24,444 bases of DNA from Acidobacteriaceae bacterium (GTDB lineage: Bacteria > Acidobacteriota > Terriglobia > Terriglobales > Acidobacteriaceae), in the NCBI GenBank assembly GCA_030838305.1, contig JAUTWY010000520.1:1-24444 (forward strand), written 5' to 3'. The translations under genes and the position numbers were made by a program. Shown in pieces: positions 8,373 through 14,802 of the stretch. The stretch's first letter is position 1. Each line of letters begins with the position of its first letter. Under the pieces are notes generated by a model. It was not told the origin of the DNA. It was given only the letters and a program-made list of their open reading frames with translations, and searched no databases.

Positions 8373-9329
8373 ATGAAGAAGTTTCACGAACTTAGCGAAC
8401 GGGAAGTGCTGGCCCTGGCCATTGCGCTGGAAGAAGAAGACGAGCGCGTGTATGCCGACTTTGCCGAAGGGTTGCGGGCGGACTATCCCGCGTCGGCGGC
8501 AATGTTCGAAGGGATGCGTGAAGAGGAATCCGGTCACCGCAGGAGGTTGATCGAGCTATACCGGCAGAAGTTTGGGGAGCATATTCCCTTGATCCGGCGG
8601 CAGGATGTGCGCGGGTTCGTGGAGCGTCCGGCGCTATGGCTGATTCGTCCCTTGCGCATTGAAGCGGTCCGCAAGGAAGCCAGCACCATGGAAGTGGAGA
8701 CGCGGCGGTTTTACGAGAAGGCTGCGGCGCGCACGCAGGATGCCAGCATCCGGCAACTGCTCGACGATCTCATCAATGAGGAACGCGAGCACGAAGAGCG
8801 CGCGCAGGAGCTGAGCCAAGAAAAACTTACCGCGAGCGTAAAAGCCGATGAAGAGCGGGCTCAGCGGCGACTTTTCGTTTTGCAGATTGTGCAGCCGGGG
8901 TTGGCTGGGCTGATGGACGGGTCGGTATCCACGCTGGCACCGGTATTCGCGGCGGCATTCGCGACGAAGAATACTCACGAGGCGTTCCTTGTAGGCCTGG
9001 CTGCATCGGCGGGCGCAGGCATCAGCATGGGATTTGCCGAAGCGCTTTCCGATGATGGCAGTCTGACTGGACGCGGCCATCCGTGGGTGCGGGGATTGAT
9101 TTGCGGAGCCATGACTGCGCTGGGCGGGATCGGGCATACGCTGCCATTTTTGCTGAACGACTTTCGTTTGGCCTTGTGGGCCGCAGGAGCGGTGGTAATC
9201 GCCGAGTTGGCGGCGATCACCTGGATTCGCCATCGTTATATGGATAGTCCGTGGGTTGCGGCGGCCTTGCAGGTTGGACTGGGGGGGGTGCTGGTTTTTA
9301 TTACAGGAGTGCTGATTGGGAGTTCGTGA
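8373..9329 (+). CDS. mbfA: MbfA-type iron exporter (ferritin-like domain fused to VIT1-like membrane domain)
   Basis: 318-aa fusion of a ferritin-like four-helix bundle (about 5-150) and a VIT1/CCC1-like membrane domain (about 165-316). Di-iron ligands are visible: the acidic helix around E20-E24, E52-x-x-H55 (EESGH), E102 with E107 on the third helix, and E137-x-x-H140 (EREH). The membrane part starts at LQIVQPGLAGLMDGSVSTLAP and contains GLAASAGAGISMGFAEALSD, the VIT-family pattern, with about five hydrophobic segments. Characterised MbfA proteins of rhizobia and Agrobacterium export iron and protect against iron and peroxide stress. Transcription diverges from rapZ across a 100-bp spacer. 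No operator such as an iron box was recognised, so regulation is unknown. Codon use resembles that of its neighbours. Confidence 0.92.
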   Translation: MKKFHELSEREVLALAIALEEEDERVYADFAEGLRADYPASAAMFEGMREEESGHRRRLIELYRQKFGEHIPLIRRQDVRGFVERPALWLIRPLRIEAVRKEASTMEVETRRFYEKAAARTQDASIRQLLDDLINEEREHEERAQELSQEKLTASVKADEERAQRRLFVLQIVQPGLAGLMDGSVSTLAPVFAAAFATKNTHEAFLVGLAASAGAGISMGFAEALSDDGSLTGRGHPWVRGLICGAMTALGGIGHTLPFLLNDFRLALWAAGAVVIAELAAITWIRHRYMDSPWVAAALQVGLGGVLVFITGVLIGSS

Positions 9330-9392
9330 CGTGACATTATCGTTAATTCGTGATTGTTGATTTTCACACCCGATGAACGAGATTTCCAATGC

Positions 9393-9414
9393 GCAATCGG
9401 CAATCAGCGATTGC
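9393..9414. terminator. Hairpin between convergent mbfA and creatininase-family gene
   Basis: GCAATCG (9393-9399) and CGATTGC (9408-9414) form a perfect 7-bp stem with an 8-nt loop. It lies 1 bp from the stop codon of the - strand gene and 64 bp after mbfA. There is no T-run on either side, so intrinsic termination is uncertain. The loop repeats the stem sequence (GCAATC twice), so it may instead be a small repeat. Confidence 0.35.
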
Positions 9415-9415
9415 A

Positions 9416-10321
9416 CTACGGTCGGGTGTCGAGCGGGTGTTTGCTCTTTTCGTAGAATTCGTTTTGCAGCTTAAGGCTGACATCGTCGGCTTTCACGGCG
9501 CGGATTGTCTTCACCACGGCGTCGATCCACCAATCCATTTGAAATTTTCCTAACTCTTGCGTGGCAGCGGAGCCGTCGCCGGAGTAGTGGTTGGGAAAGC
9601 GTGCGTACCACCAGATGCCGGTGTAGACATCTTCAGGGAGTTTTTGGCGGCGCTGATCGGCGCCGGATTCGCTAGCGGCGCGGTCGATATGGACGCTGTC
9701 GGGACGCGAGATCATCATCTTCGAGGTTTCGCTTTCACCGGCGTGCATGTCGATGGAGGTTTTCTTCGGCGGGCCTCCCGAGGCTGGACTGCGCTCATCA
9801 AAAATGTAGACCACATAGTCGTGTGGTTTATCCAGTTGCGATTGGGCGAAGAATGGAAGCAGGCTCTCGTTGCCTCCGTGGCCGTTGACGATGATCACCT
9901 TTTTGCAGCCGTTGCGGGCCATTTCGTCGGTGGTTTCCTGCAACAGGGCAAGCTGCATCTCGCGGCTGTAGGCGACGGTTCCGGGCTGGTGTCGGGCTTC
10001 AGCAATCTGTCCGAAATAATATTCCGGGAAGACCACCGTATATTCTTTTTCGGCGGCGTGAAGGGCGGCGTAGCGAACGTCCAGGAGATCCGTGCCGAGA
10101 GGGAGGTGCGGCCCGTGTTTTTCAAGGATGCCGAAGGGCAGCAGGCATGTGCCCTGCGAATGGTGGATGCCTTCACGGAAGTCGGCAGCGGTGAGTTCTT
10201 CCCAGTGCACGGAGAGTTTGGGTGGCGGGGCTTGCGAGAGGGCGCTGGGAGCGATTCCAAAAGTAAGCAACAGAGACAAAAGCGAGACAGACAGAAATTT
10301 ATTACCCCGCAAGATATTCAT
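9416..10321 (-). CDS. Exported creatininase-family amidohydrolase
   Basis: 301-aa protein with a signal peptide (about 1-30: NILRGNK basic part, hydrophobic core, SALSQ cleavage region) and a creatininase-family domain (about 38-275). This family uses paired metal ions to hydrolyse cyclic or linear amide bonds. Candidate ligands are E67 and H69 (ILEKHGPHLPLGTD), D78, H148 (VNGHGGNES) and HAGESETS (193-200, with E196). The family includes creatinine amidohydrolase, the riboflavin-pathway ArfB and the mycofactocin peptidase MftE, so the substrate here cannot be named. The frame stays open to 10588, but ATG 10321 is preferred because it starts a clean signal peptide. The upstream 89 codons run through a hairpin-repeat region and look like no protein. 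Most members are cytoplasmic, so export is notable. The gene converges on mbfA. Confidence 0.85.
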   Translation of the reverse strand: MNILRGNKFLSVSLLSLLLTFGIAPSALSQAPPPKLSVHWEELTAADFREGIHHSQGTCLLPFGILEKHGPHLPLGTDLLDVRYAALHAAEKEYTVVFPEYYFGQIAEARHQPGTVAYSREMQLALLQETTDEMARNGCKKVIIVNGHGGNESLLPFFAQSQLDKPHDYVVYIFDERSPASGGPPKKTSIDMHAGESETSKMMISRPDSVHIDRAASESGADQRRQKLPEDVYTGIWWYARFPNHYSGDGSAATQELGKFQMDWWIDAVVKTIRAVKADDVSLKLQNEFYEKSKHPLDTRP

Positions 10322-10399
10322 GCGGGCAAATTCTAGCACGCTCGCGTGAAGGATCTGCACTCTATAGAAAATCAGGAGGCGATTGAGTTCGCGAAGGAG

Positions 10400-10438
10400 A
10401 TCCCCCGTCCCGCTGGCGAAAACGCGGGCGTCGGGGAT
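10400..10438. repeat. REP-like hairpin
   Basis: The left arm ATCCCCCGTCCCGC (10400-10413) and right arm GCGGGCGTCGGGGAT (10424-10438) pair as CCCGC/GCGGG next to the loop and ATCCCC/GGGGAT at the base, with a small internal loop. The size, GC-richness and spacer location are those of a dispersed palindromic element. Copy number cannot be judged from one window. Confidence 0.5.
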
Positions 10439-10521
10439 GACGTCCTTTGAAATGAAGGCCGAACTGACCCGCTGCCGGCTTATTGGCGGTGGCTCAGTTT
10501 GGCGGCGGTGACGACAAAACT

Positions 10522-10536
10522 TCGAGCTTTGCTCGA
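10522..10536. repeat. Short perfect hairpin TCGAGC-TTT-GCTCGA
   Basis: A 6-bp perfect stem with a 3-nt loop. Read on the - strand it is followed by AGTTTT, giving a terminator-like look, but no - strand gene lies immediately upstream for it to end. It is more likely part of the same spacer-repeat patch as 10400-10438. Confidence 0.4.
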
Positions 10537-10908
10537 TGGACACGAGGGTGGCTGTCCCCACATGAGAATTCTCCCAGACTGAACCCACTATGGTGAACCA
10601 AAGTCCTCAAGGGATTGGTAACTCGTGTAACCTGCGGTCCGGAAATGAAATCTTCCGCCTTAGCTCCTCTAACTATTTTATTTACAGGTACTTGTCACGG
10701 TCTGCGATTAAGAAAAATCGCGCCCCGGCCCTTCCCGTTTCGGTATCCCTCCCGAATTGGGATTGCACGCGTTACTTGAGTACCGTTTGCGCGTTTAAAG
10801 TTTTCGCGAACAATCCCCCTCAGGTCGTTTTTCCGAAGCGTCATCTAGGCCTTTGCGGACAGCCTAAACGCGGCGGCGCACTACAAAAAAATCTGTTATG
10901 GGGGGAAA

Positions 10909-11472
10909 ATGAACACGGGAACACTTTCGCGGGTTGCAGTGGTAGTGCTGGCGATGACATTCGCAGTAGCCATGGCATCCGCCCAGCTCAACTCTGGCGC
11001 GCAGACGATTGCACTGAACGCCAACCTAACCGAGTCACTGACACTGAGCCTTTCGGCGAGCGCAGTGAACTTCACCCTGGCGGCAGGCAGCGCCAATAAC
11101 GTTGGCAGCACCACCATTACGGCCACGACTGCATGGACGTTGAAGCCGGGACGAACCGCAGTAGGCGTGTATGCCTATTTTGGCAGCGCGGCGGCTGCTC
11201 TAACGGACGGCGTCGGCGATAACATTCCGTCTTCCGCATTCTTCATCTCCGATAACGGCGGAGCGTCCACAGCGCTTACCACCACGGTTGCCTTTGGCGG
11301 TGCGAATGCCGGCTACCAGATGGCGAATGTGGCCATCACCGGCCTTAACAAGGCTTCCAGCCATACGGATGTGATGGCCTTCAACATCAACCTGACCGGC
11401 GGAACACTGCCTCAGCTTCCCGCCAATACTTATACCGGGACGCTGAACATTCAGGCGCAGGCCACTCCCTAA
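10909..11472 (+). CDS. Secreted fibre-subunit-like protein 1 (DUF4402/spore-coat-U-like)
   Basis: 187-aa secreted protein, first gene of a four-gene locus. Residues 1-25 form a signal peptide ending ASA|QL. The mature part is almost all predicted beta strand, Thr/Ala/Asn/Gly-rich, with no cysteine. It runs from alternating strands (IALNANLTESLTLSLS, 34-49) through TTITATTAWTLKPG to the terminal strand TYTGTLNIQAQA (174-185). This Gly-x-Tyr-x-Gly-type final strand resembles DUF4402 and spore-coat-U subunits of archaic chaperone-usher pili. That family assignment is by pattern, not search. It is clearly paralogous to the gene at 11557, with more than half the residues identical by eye and shared blocks AGSANN, FGGANAG and FNINLT. 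A GGGGGGA purine run lies 3 bp before the ATG. A strong hairpin follows the stop codon, as expected for an abundantly made subunit. Confidence 0.8.
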   Translation: MNTGTLSRVAVVVLAMTFAVAMASAQLNSGAQTIALNANLTESLTLSLSASAVNFTLAAGSANNVGSTTITATTAWTLKPGRTAVGVYAYFGSAAAALTDGVGDNIPSSAFFISDNGGASTALTTTVAFGGANAGYQMANVAITGLNKASSHTDVMAFNINLTGGTLPQLPANTYTGTLNIQAQATP

Positions 11473-11487
11473 TTTCGCGCCAATAGC

Positions 11488-11533
11488 AGACAGGCAAGGG
11501 CGAGGAGCTGAGGCTCCCGCCCTTGAGCTGTCT
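11488..11533 (+). promoter_or_regulatory. Long stable intercistronic hairpin
   Basis: Three nested stems: AGACAG/CTGTCT (488-493 with 528-533 of the 11-kb block), CAAGGGCG/CGCCCTTG (11495-11502 with 11518-11525) and GGAGC/GCTCC (11504-11508 with 11513-11517) around the loop TGAG. That is 19 base pairs with only a bulged A and a small internal loop. It starts 16 nt after the stop of subunit gene 1. No T-run follows, so it is better read as an mRNA 3'-end stabiliser, processing site or partial terminator than as a full intrinsic terminator. Confidence 0.75.
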
Positions 11534-11556
11534 CAAGTACGGCGAAGAAATTGACA

Positions 11557-12117
11557 ATGCGACTGCAGAGAAAACTCGGAAGGGTAGCGATGCTGGCTCT
11601 TATGGCGGCGATGTTTGCAGCCCCCGCCCGGGCCCAGGTGCGCAACTCCGGTGCTAGCCCCATCACTCTGCAGGCCGTTCTCACCCAGTCGATCTCTGTC
11701 GCTCTCTCCGGGAATGCGGTCAACTTCAACCTGGTTGCGGGCAGCGCCAACAATCCCGGAAGCACTTCCATAACGGCCACCACCGCCTGGACTCTGAAGC
11801 CCAGCGTAGGCAGCCTGAAGGTTTATGCGTTTTTCAATACTTCCACGGCGGCCCTGACCGACGGCGCTGGGAACAATATCCCGTCGGCTGATTTTCAGAT
11901 TTCCACCAACGCGGGAGCGTTCGCCGCTCTCACGAACACCGTGCCTTTCGGCGGCGCCAACGCTGGCTTGCAGTTGTCTTCGACACCGATTCTCGGAAAC
12001 AACAAGATCGGCACCCGCAACGACGTTATGAATTTCAACATTAACCTGACCGCGCTGCCGAATTTACCGGCGAACGACTATACGGGAACGTTGACGATTC
12101 AGGCCCAGGCAATCTGA
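11557..12117 (+). CDS. Secreted fibre-subunit-like protein 2 (DUF4402/spore-coat-U-like)
   Basis: 186-aa paralogue of the preceding gene. The signal peptide is about 1-26 (basic MRLQRKLGR, hydrophobic core, ARA|QV). The mature part shares AVNFNLVAGSANNPGST (55-71), ITATTAWTLKP, ALTDGAGNNIPSADF and the terminal strand DYTGTLTIQAQA. No cysteine is present, so any fold is disulfide-free. A TTG in frame at 11551 could also start it, but ATG 11557 gives the more usual start; a GAAGAAA purine run lies just upstream. It lies 84 bp after gene 1, beyond the hairpin, and 17 bp before the chaperone-like gene, so the locus should be one transcript. It may be a minor or tip subunit, or a second building block; which one is inference. 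The region lengths match so closely that recent duplication followed by divergence is likely. Confidence 0.8.
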   Translation: MRLQRKLGRVAMLALMAAMFAAPARAQVRNSGASPITLQAVLTQSISVALSGNAVNFNLVAGSANNPGSTSITATTAWTLKPSVGSLKVYAFFNTSTAALTDGAGNNIPSADFQISTNAGAFAALTNTVPFGGANAGLQLSSTPILGNNKIGTRNDVMNFNINLTALPNLPANDYTGTLTIQAQAI

Positions 12118-12134
12118 TTTGGGGATAGGGAAAC

Positions 12135-12929
12135 ATGAAGCGAGATTCATTCAGCGCATTCTTTCGGCTGCTGGCCAGCGCGATTTGCCTGCTTGCCTTG
12201 AACGCGGCGCTCGCGGCGCAAACCGTGCGCCCGGTGATTAACGAGCTCGGCAATCCTGCGAAAGGGCGGGTCGAATATGTTAACGACAGTTTGACGCCTT
12301 TAAACGTGGTGCTCGAGGCGAAAAGCTTCACGGTGTCGGAGAGTGGTGAGATCAGCTATCGCCCGCTCGACTCCAATGTTCACCTGAAGCTCTCCGCCAC
12401 CAGCTTCCGCATCCAGCCGCAGCAGACGTACTACGTTTTTTACGAAGCCAGCTCACTGCAGAGTCCCGCCTGGTTTGTGATCTATGCGGCTTTCTCCGGC
12501 TTCCCGTTCCGCACGGCGCAAGGAATGAACGTGCGTCTCGAGCTGCCCCACACGGTGTACTTGCTGCCCAAGCAATCGGTGGAAAAGCCGGAGGTTCACA
12601 TCGAACGTGCGGAACTGAACCGTGCCGGGAATAAGTTCTTTCTGGAAGTGGAGAATACGGGCAGCAATTTTGGCCGAGTGCTGCAGACGCAACTGGTGTA
12701 TTCGAAAACAAAGCAGGAAGCGCCCGGGTTCCCGATTTTCCCCCACAGCAAGCGCATTCTCGAGGTGCCTCTGGAAGAAAAGGTTCAAGGAGACAATCTT
12801 CCATCTGGAGTGACGCTGCAATTCCAGAACTTCAAAGTTGAAGAAAAGGTCGACATCCGCAACTCCGCCCTGCCCTCATTGGCGACTGACGTGAAAAATA
12901 CAGAAGGAAGCACGGGGAAAAACCCTTAA
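12135..12929 (+). CDS. Secreted PapD-like periplasmic chaperone candidate
   Basis: 264-aa protein with a signal peptide (about 1-28, ending ALA|AQT) and two predicted beta-sandwich regions, about 29-142 and 150-236. The first resembles the N-terminal domain of PapD-type fimbrial chaperones: RVEYVNDSLTPLNVVLEAKS (45-64), a proline-glutamine turn in SFRIQPQQTYYVFYEA (90-105), then a hydrophobic strand AWFVIYAAFSGFP (112-124). The second domain is marked by HIERAELNRAGNKFFLEVEN (155-174). No cysteine is present in the mature part. In chaperone-usher systems this protein would hold subunits by donor-strand complementation and deliver them to the outer-membrane pore. Similarity is structural in style and too weak to assign a known subfamily. 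RBS-like GGGATAGGGA lies just before the ATG. Position between subunits and barrel protein supports the role. The C-terminal 25 residues look disordered. Confidence 0.65.
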   Translation: MKRDSFSAFFRLLASAICLLALNAALAAQTVRPVINELGNPAKGRVEYVNDSLTPLNVVLEAKSFTVSESGEISYRPLDSNVHLKLSATSFRIQPQQTYYVFYEASSLQSPAWFVIYAAFSGFPFRTAQGMNVRLELPHTVYLLPKQSVEKPEVHIERAELNRAGNKFFLEVENTGSNFGRVLQTQLVYSKTKQEAPGFPIFPHSKRILEVPLEEKVQGDNLPSGVTLQFQNFKVEEKVDIRNSALPSLATDVKNTEGSTGKNP

Positions 12930-12942
12930 GCCTGAACCACCC

Positions 12943-14616
12943 ATGAGCCTGCGAGCCAAATGCACGCTGATTGTGCTGGCAGTGCTGCTAGCGGGCAGCG
13001 CCGCAGCCCAGGTTTTCCGGGTGCAGGGTGGAGCTTCCACCTTGTTAAACGCTCAAGGCGGATCGCTCGAGTTCAAAGCCCCGAACTACGACGGCACTGT
13101 CGGTCTGGGACTTTTCGACGGGCATTTCGCATACGGGGGCCAAACCCGCTACCTTTTCCGCGGTTATACCGTGCTTGCGGGAGACGAGGCGGTTCCGTTC
13201 ACCCTTCCCACCGATGTTTTCGACAGCAGCCACTACTTTTCCGCGCGGGGAATTGGAGCGACGCGAAAGAACGCGGACGGCGGATTCTACGCCTTTGCCG
13301 GTTCTACCTCGACCTGGTTGGGCACAGGATTCTTCAATGCAGCGACCAGCGATGATCCGGTGGGAATGTTTTTCTACGAGCGCAAGGTAAACCCGCGGCT
13401 ACGATTTTTTTCCCGCAACATTCTTTCTCGCCGCCAGACGTTTCTTCAGGGGGTGGAGTATAAGCCCTACCGCTGGCTGAAGACATCAGTCACCGGGGGA
13501 GCCGGTTCCAACCAGAAATATTTCGCTTCCGCCGTGGATGCCGAGACCGAGAAGGTCGCCTTCAAAGCCAGTTACGTGATCACCGGGGATAGTTTTCAAA
13601 GAGTCACCGTGTTCAGCCCTCTCAGCTCTGAGGTCAACAAAGGCAACGTGCAATTGCTCTATAAGCCGTCGGAATTCGTCACCATCACAACCGGACATGA
13701 AAATATTTTGGAGCCCCTCACGCTGGGCGGGCCCATGCAGCAGGCTTCGGTGAACCAGTTCTCTACGGACTTTCACGTCAAGAAATTTTACTTCGGCACC
13801 GGCCTGTTCACATCGGACGCCTCCGGCCGCAGCACGCAGGGGACGAACCTGTACGTCGGACGCCGCATCGGGCGTCGGCTCGAAGTTAATACCAACTGGT
13901 TTGAAAGCAAACCCAAAATTGGCGAGAGTACAAGGGTCCTGTCCGGCACCATGCGCGAGAATTTTTCGTCGCGCTTCAGTTTGCTGCAGTTAATTTCGCG
14001 CACCGCCGGACAGACCACCTTCTCCTTTGGCGGCGATTTCACCAGCAATCGACTGATGGTGCGCGCCGATTATCAGAATGTTTATCTGCCCTTCCGTCCC
14101 GATCGTCCCTTTGAGCAGGCGCTGGCACTCAATGTTGCCTTGCGCGTCCAGGGCCCCTTGCAACTCACGGCAGCGTCGAACGTGGCGCCGGACGGCCACC
14201 TGCGCTACTCCTTCGGGGCCAGCACGTACTTGTATCGCCTGGGCGGAATGATGAGCGCGCCGTCGGATTCGTTCTCCATCGCCAAGTACATGGTGGAGGG
14301 CGTGGTCAAGGACGATCAGGGCGTTCCCGTGGAAGGAGCGGCGCTCCACATCGGCAAAGAAGTGGTGTACACGGACAGCTCGGGACGCTTCCTCTCCCGG
14401 TTCTCGAAGCGCGGCCCGTTCCGGTTGAGCGTCGCGCCCGAGGAGTTCATCAGCAACGGGCTGTACGAAGTTGTTTGGGCGCCGCCAGAGCTGAGAGCTG
14501 AAAAGGACGAAGCCGCGACCGACGTGGAAGTGATCGTCCGCCGCCGGCCGCAACCGCAAGCAAAGAAATCTCCCCACGACGCAGCCAGCAGTGCCAATTC
14601 ACAGCCGCAGAACTAG
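12943..14616 (+). CDS. Outer-membrane beta-barrel, usher-like candidate with C-terminal carboxypeptidase-regulatory-like domain
   Basis: 557-aa exported protein. The signal peptide is about 1-22 (SAAAQ). Residues about 25-440 alternate polar and hydrophobic residues with many aromatic strand ends (for example FYFGTGLF, LEVNTNWFES, LMVRADYQNVYLPF), as in outer-membrane barrels. A beta-sandwich unit of the carboxypeptidase-regulatory/transthyretin-like type follows (about 450-500): VEGVVKDDQGVPVEGAALHI, then TDSSGRF. The tail (535-557) is Gln/Ser/Pro-rich. Classical ushers are around 800 aa with plug and N-terminal domains; none of those was recognised, so this is a much smaller or unrelated barrel. 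Its 13-bp distance from the chaperone-like gene suggests a joint job, secretion or anchoring of the two subunit-like proteins. An alternative is a surface-anchored porin-like protein unrelated to assembly. Confidence 0.65.
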   Translation: MSLRAKCTLIVLAVLLAGSAAAQVFRVQGGASTLLNAQGGSLEFKAPNYDGTVGLGLFDGHFAYGGQTRYLFRGYTVLAGDEAVPFTLPTDVFDSSHYFSARGIGATRKNADGGFYAFAGSTSTWLGTGFFNAATSDDPVGMFFYERKVNPRLRFFSRNILSRRQTFLQGVEYKPYRWLKTSVTGGAGSNQKYFASAVDAETEKVAFKASYVITGDSFQRVTVFSPLSSEVNKGNVQLLYKPSEFVTITTGHENILEPLTLGGPMQQASVNQFSTDFHVKKFYFGTGLFTSDASGRSTQGTNLYVGRRIGRRLEVNTNWFESKPKIGESTRVLSGTMRENFSSRFSLLQLISRTAGQTTFSFGGDFTSNRLMVRADYQNVYLPFRPDRPFEQALALNVALRVQGPLQLTAASNVAPDGHLRYSFGASTYLYRLGGMMSAPSDSFSIAKYMVEGVVKDDQGVPVEGAALHIGKEVVYTDSSGRFLSRFSKRGPFRLSVAPEEFISNGLYEVVWAPPELRAEKDEAATDVEVIVRRRPQPQAKKSPHDAASSANSQPQN

Positions 14617-14802
14617 AGCAGCCTTCGTGGAAATTGTCGAGCGAATTTGCAGTTGTCGGGATGTGAATTTCTCCGTGAAATAAAATCCGTGACCAGGTTG
14701 GGAAAGATCGTGAGAAAGCACAGTCACTCGGGAAGAGTCGCCTAAGTTTCAATCCGCATTCGGCAAGGCAACAAAACCAGGCGCAACCTTGCAAACGCGG
14801 AC

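Larger units (their letters stand above)
10322..10908. other. 587-bp non-coding region between divergent genes
   Basis: No convincing gene is seen. The left part (about 10400-10540) carries two hairpin repeats listed separately, plus GGTGGCTGTCCCCACAT near 10547. The right part (about 10600-10900) is more AT-rich and should hold the promoter and leader of the fibre locus. It contains the 8-bp palindrome TTCGCGAA (10803-10810) and a stem TAGGC/GCCTA flanking CTTTGCGGACA (about 10846-10866). No strong sigma-70 or sigma-54 consensus stood out. Confidence 0.5.

Noticed and set aside
9557..10336. Long + strand frame opposite the creatininase-family gene
   Set aside because: Antisense shadow of a gene with clear family motifs; GC-rich DNA produces many of these (also 17591-18505, 19345-20013 and 20383-21114).
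10322..10588. 89-codon N-terminal extension of the creatininase-family gene
   Set aside because: It runs through hairpin repeats and precedes a clean signal peptide that starts at ATG 10321.
10780..10890. Possible GEMM (cyclic-di-GMP) riboswitch before the fibre locus
   Set aside because: Only a 5-bp TAGGC/GCCTA hairpin was found; the conserved GEMM core sequences and the tetraloop-receptor arrangement are missing.
10590..10908. Sigma-54 promoter for the fibre locus
   Set aside because: No GG-N10-GC element with the flanking TGGCAC/TTGCA consensus could be found.
10590..11099. Open + strand frame of 169 codons
   Set aside because: It overlaps the start of the subunit gene in another frame, has no motif, and spans the expected promoter region.
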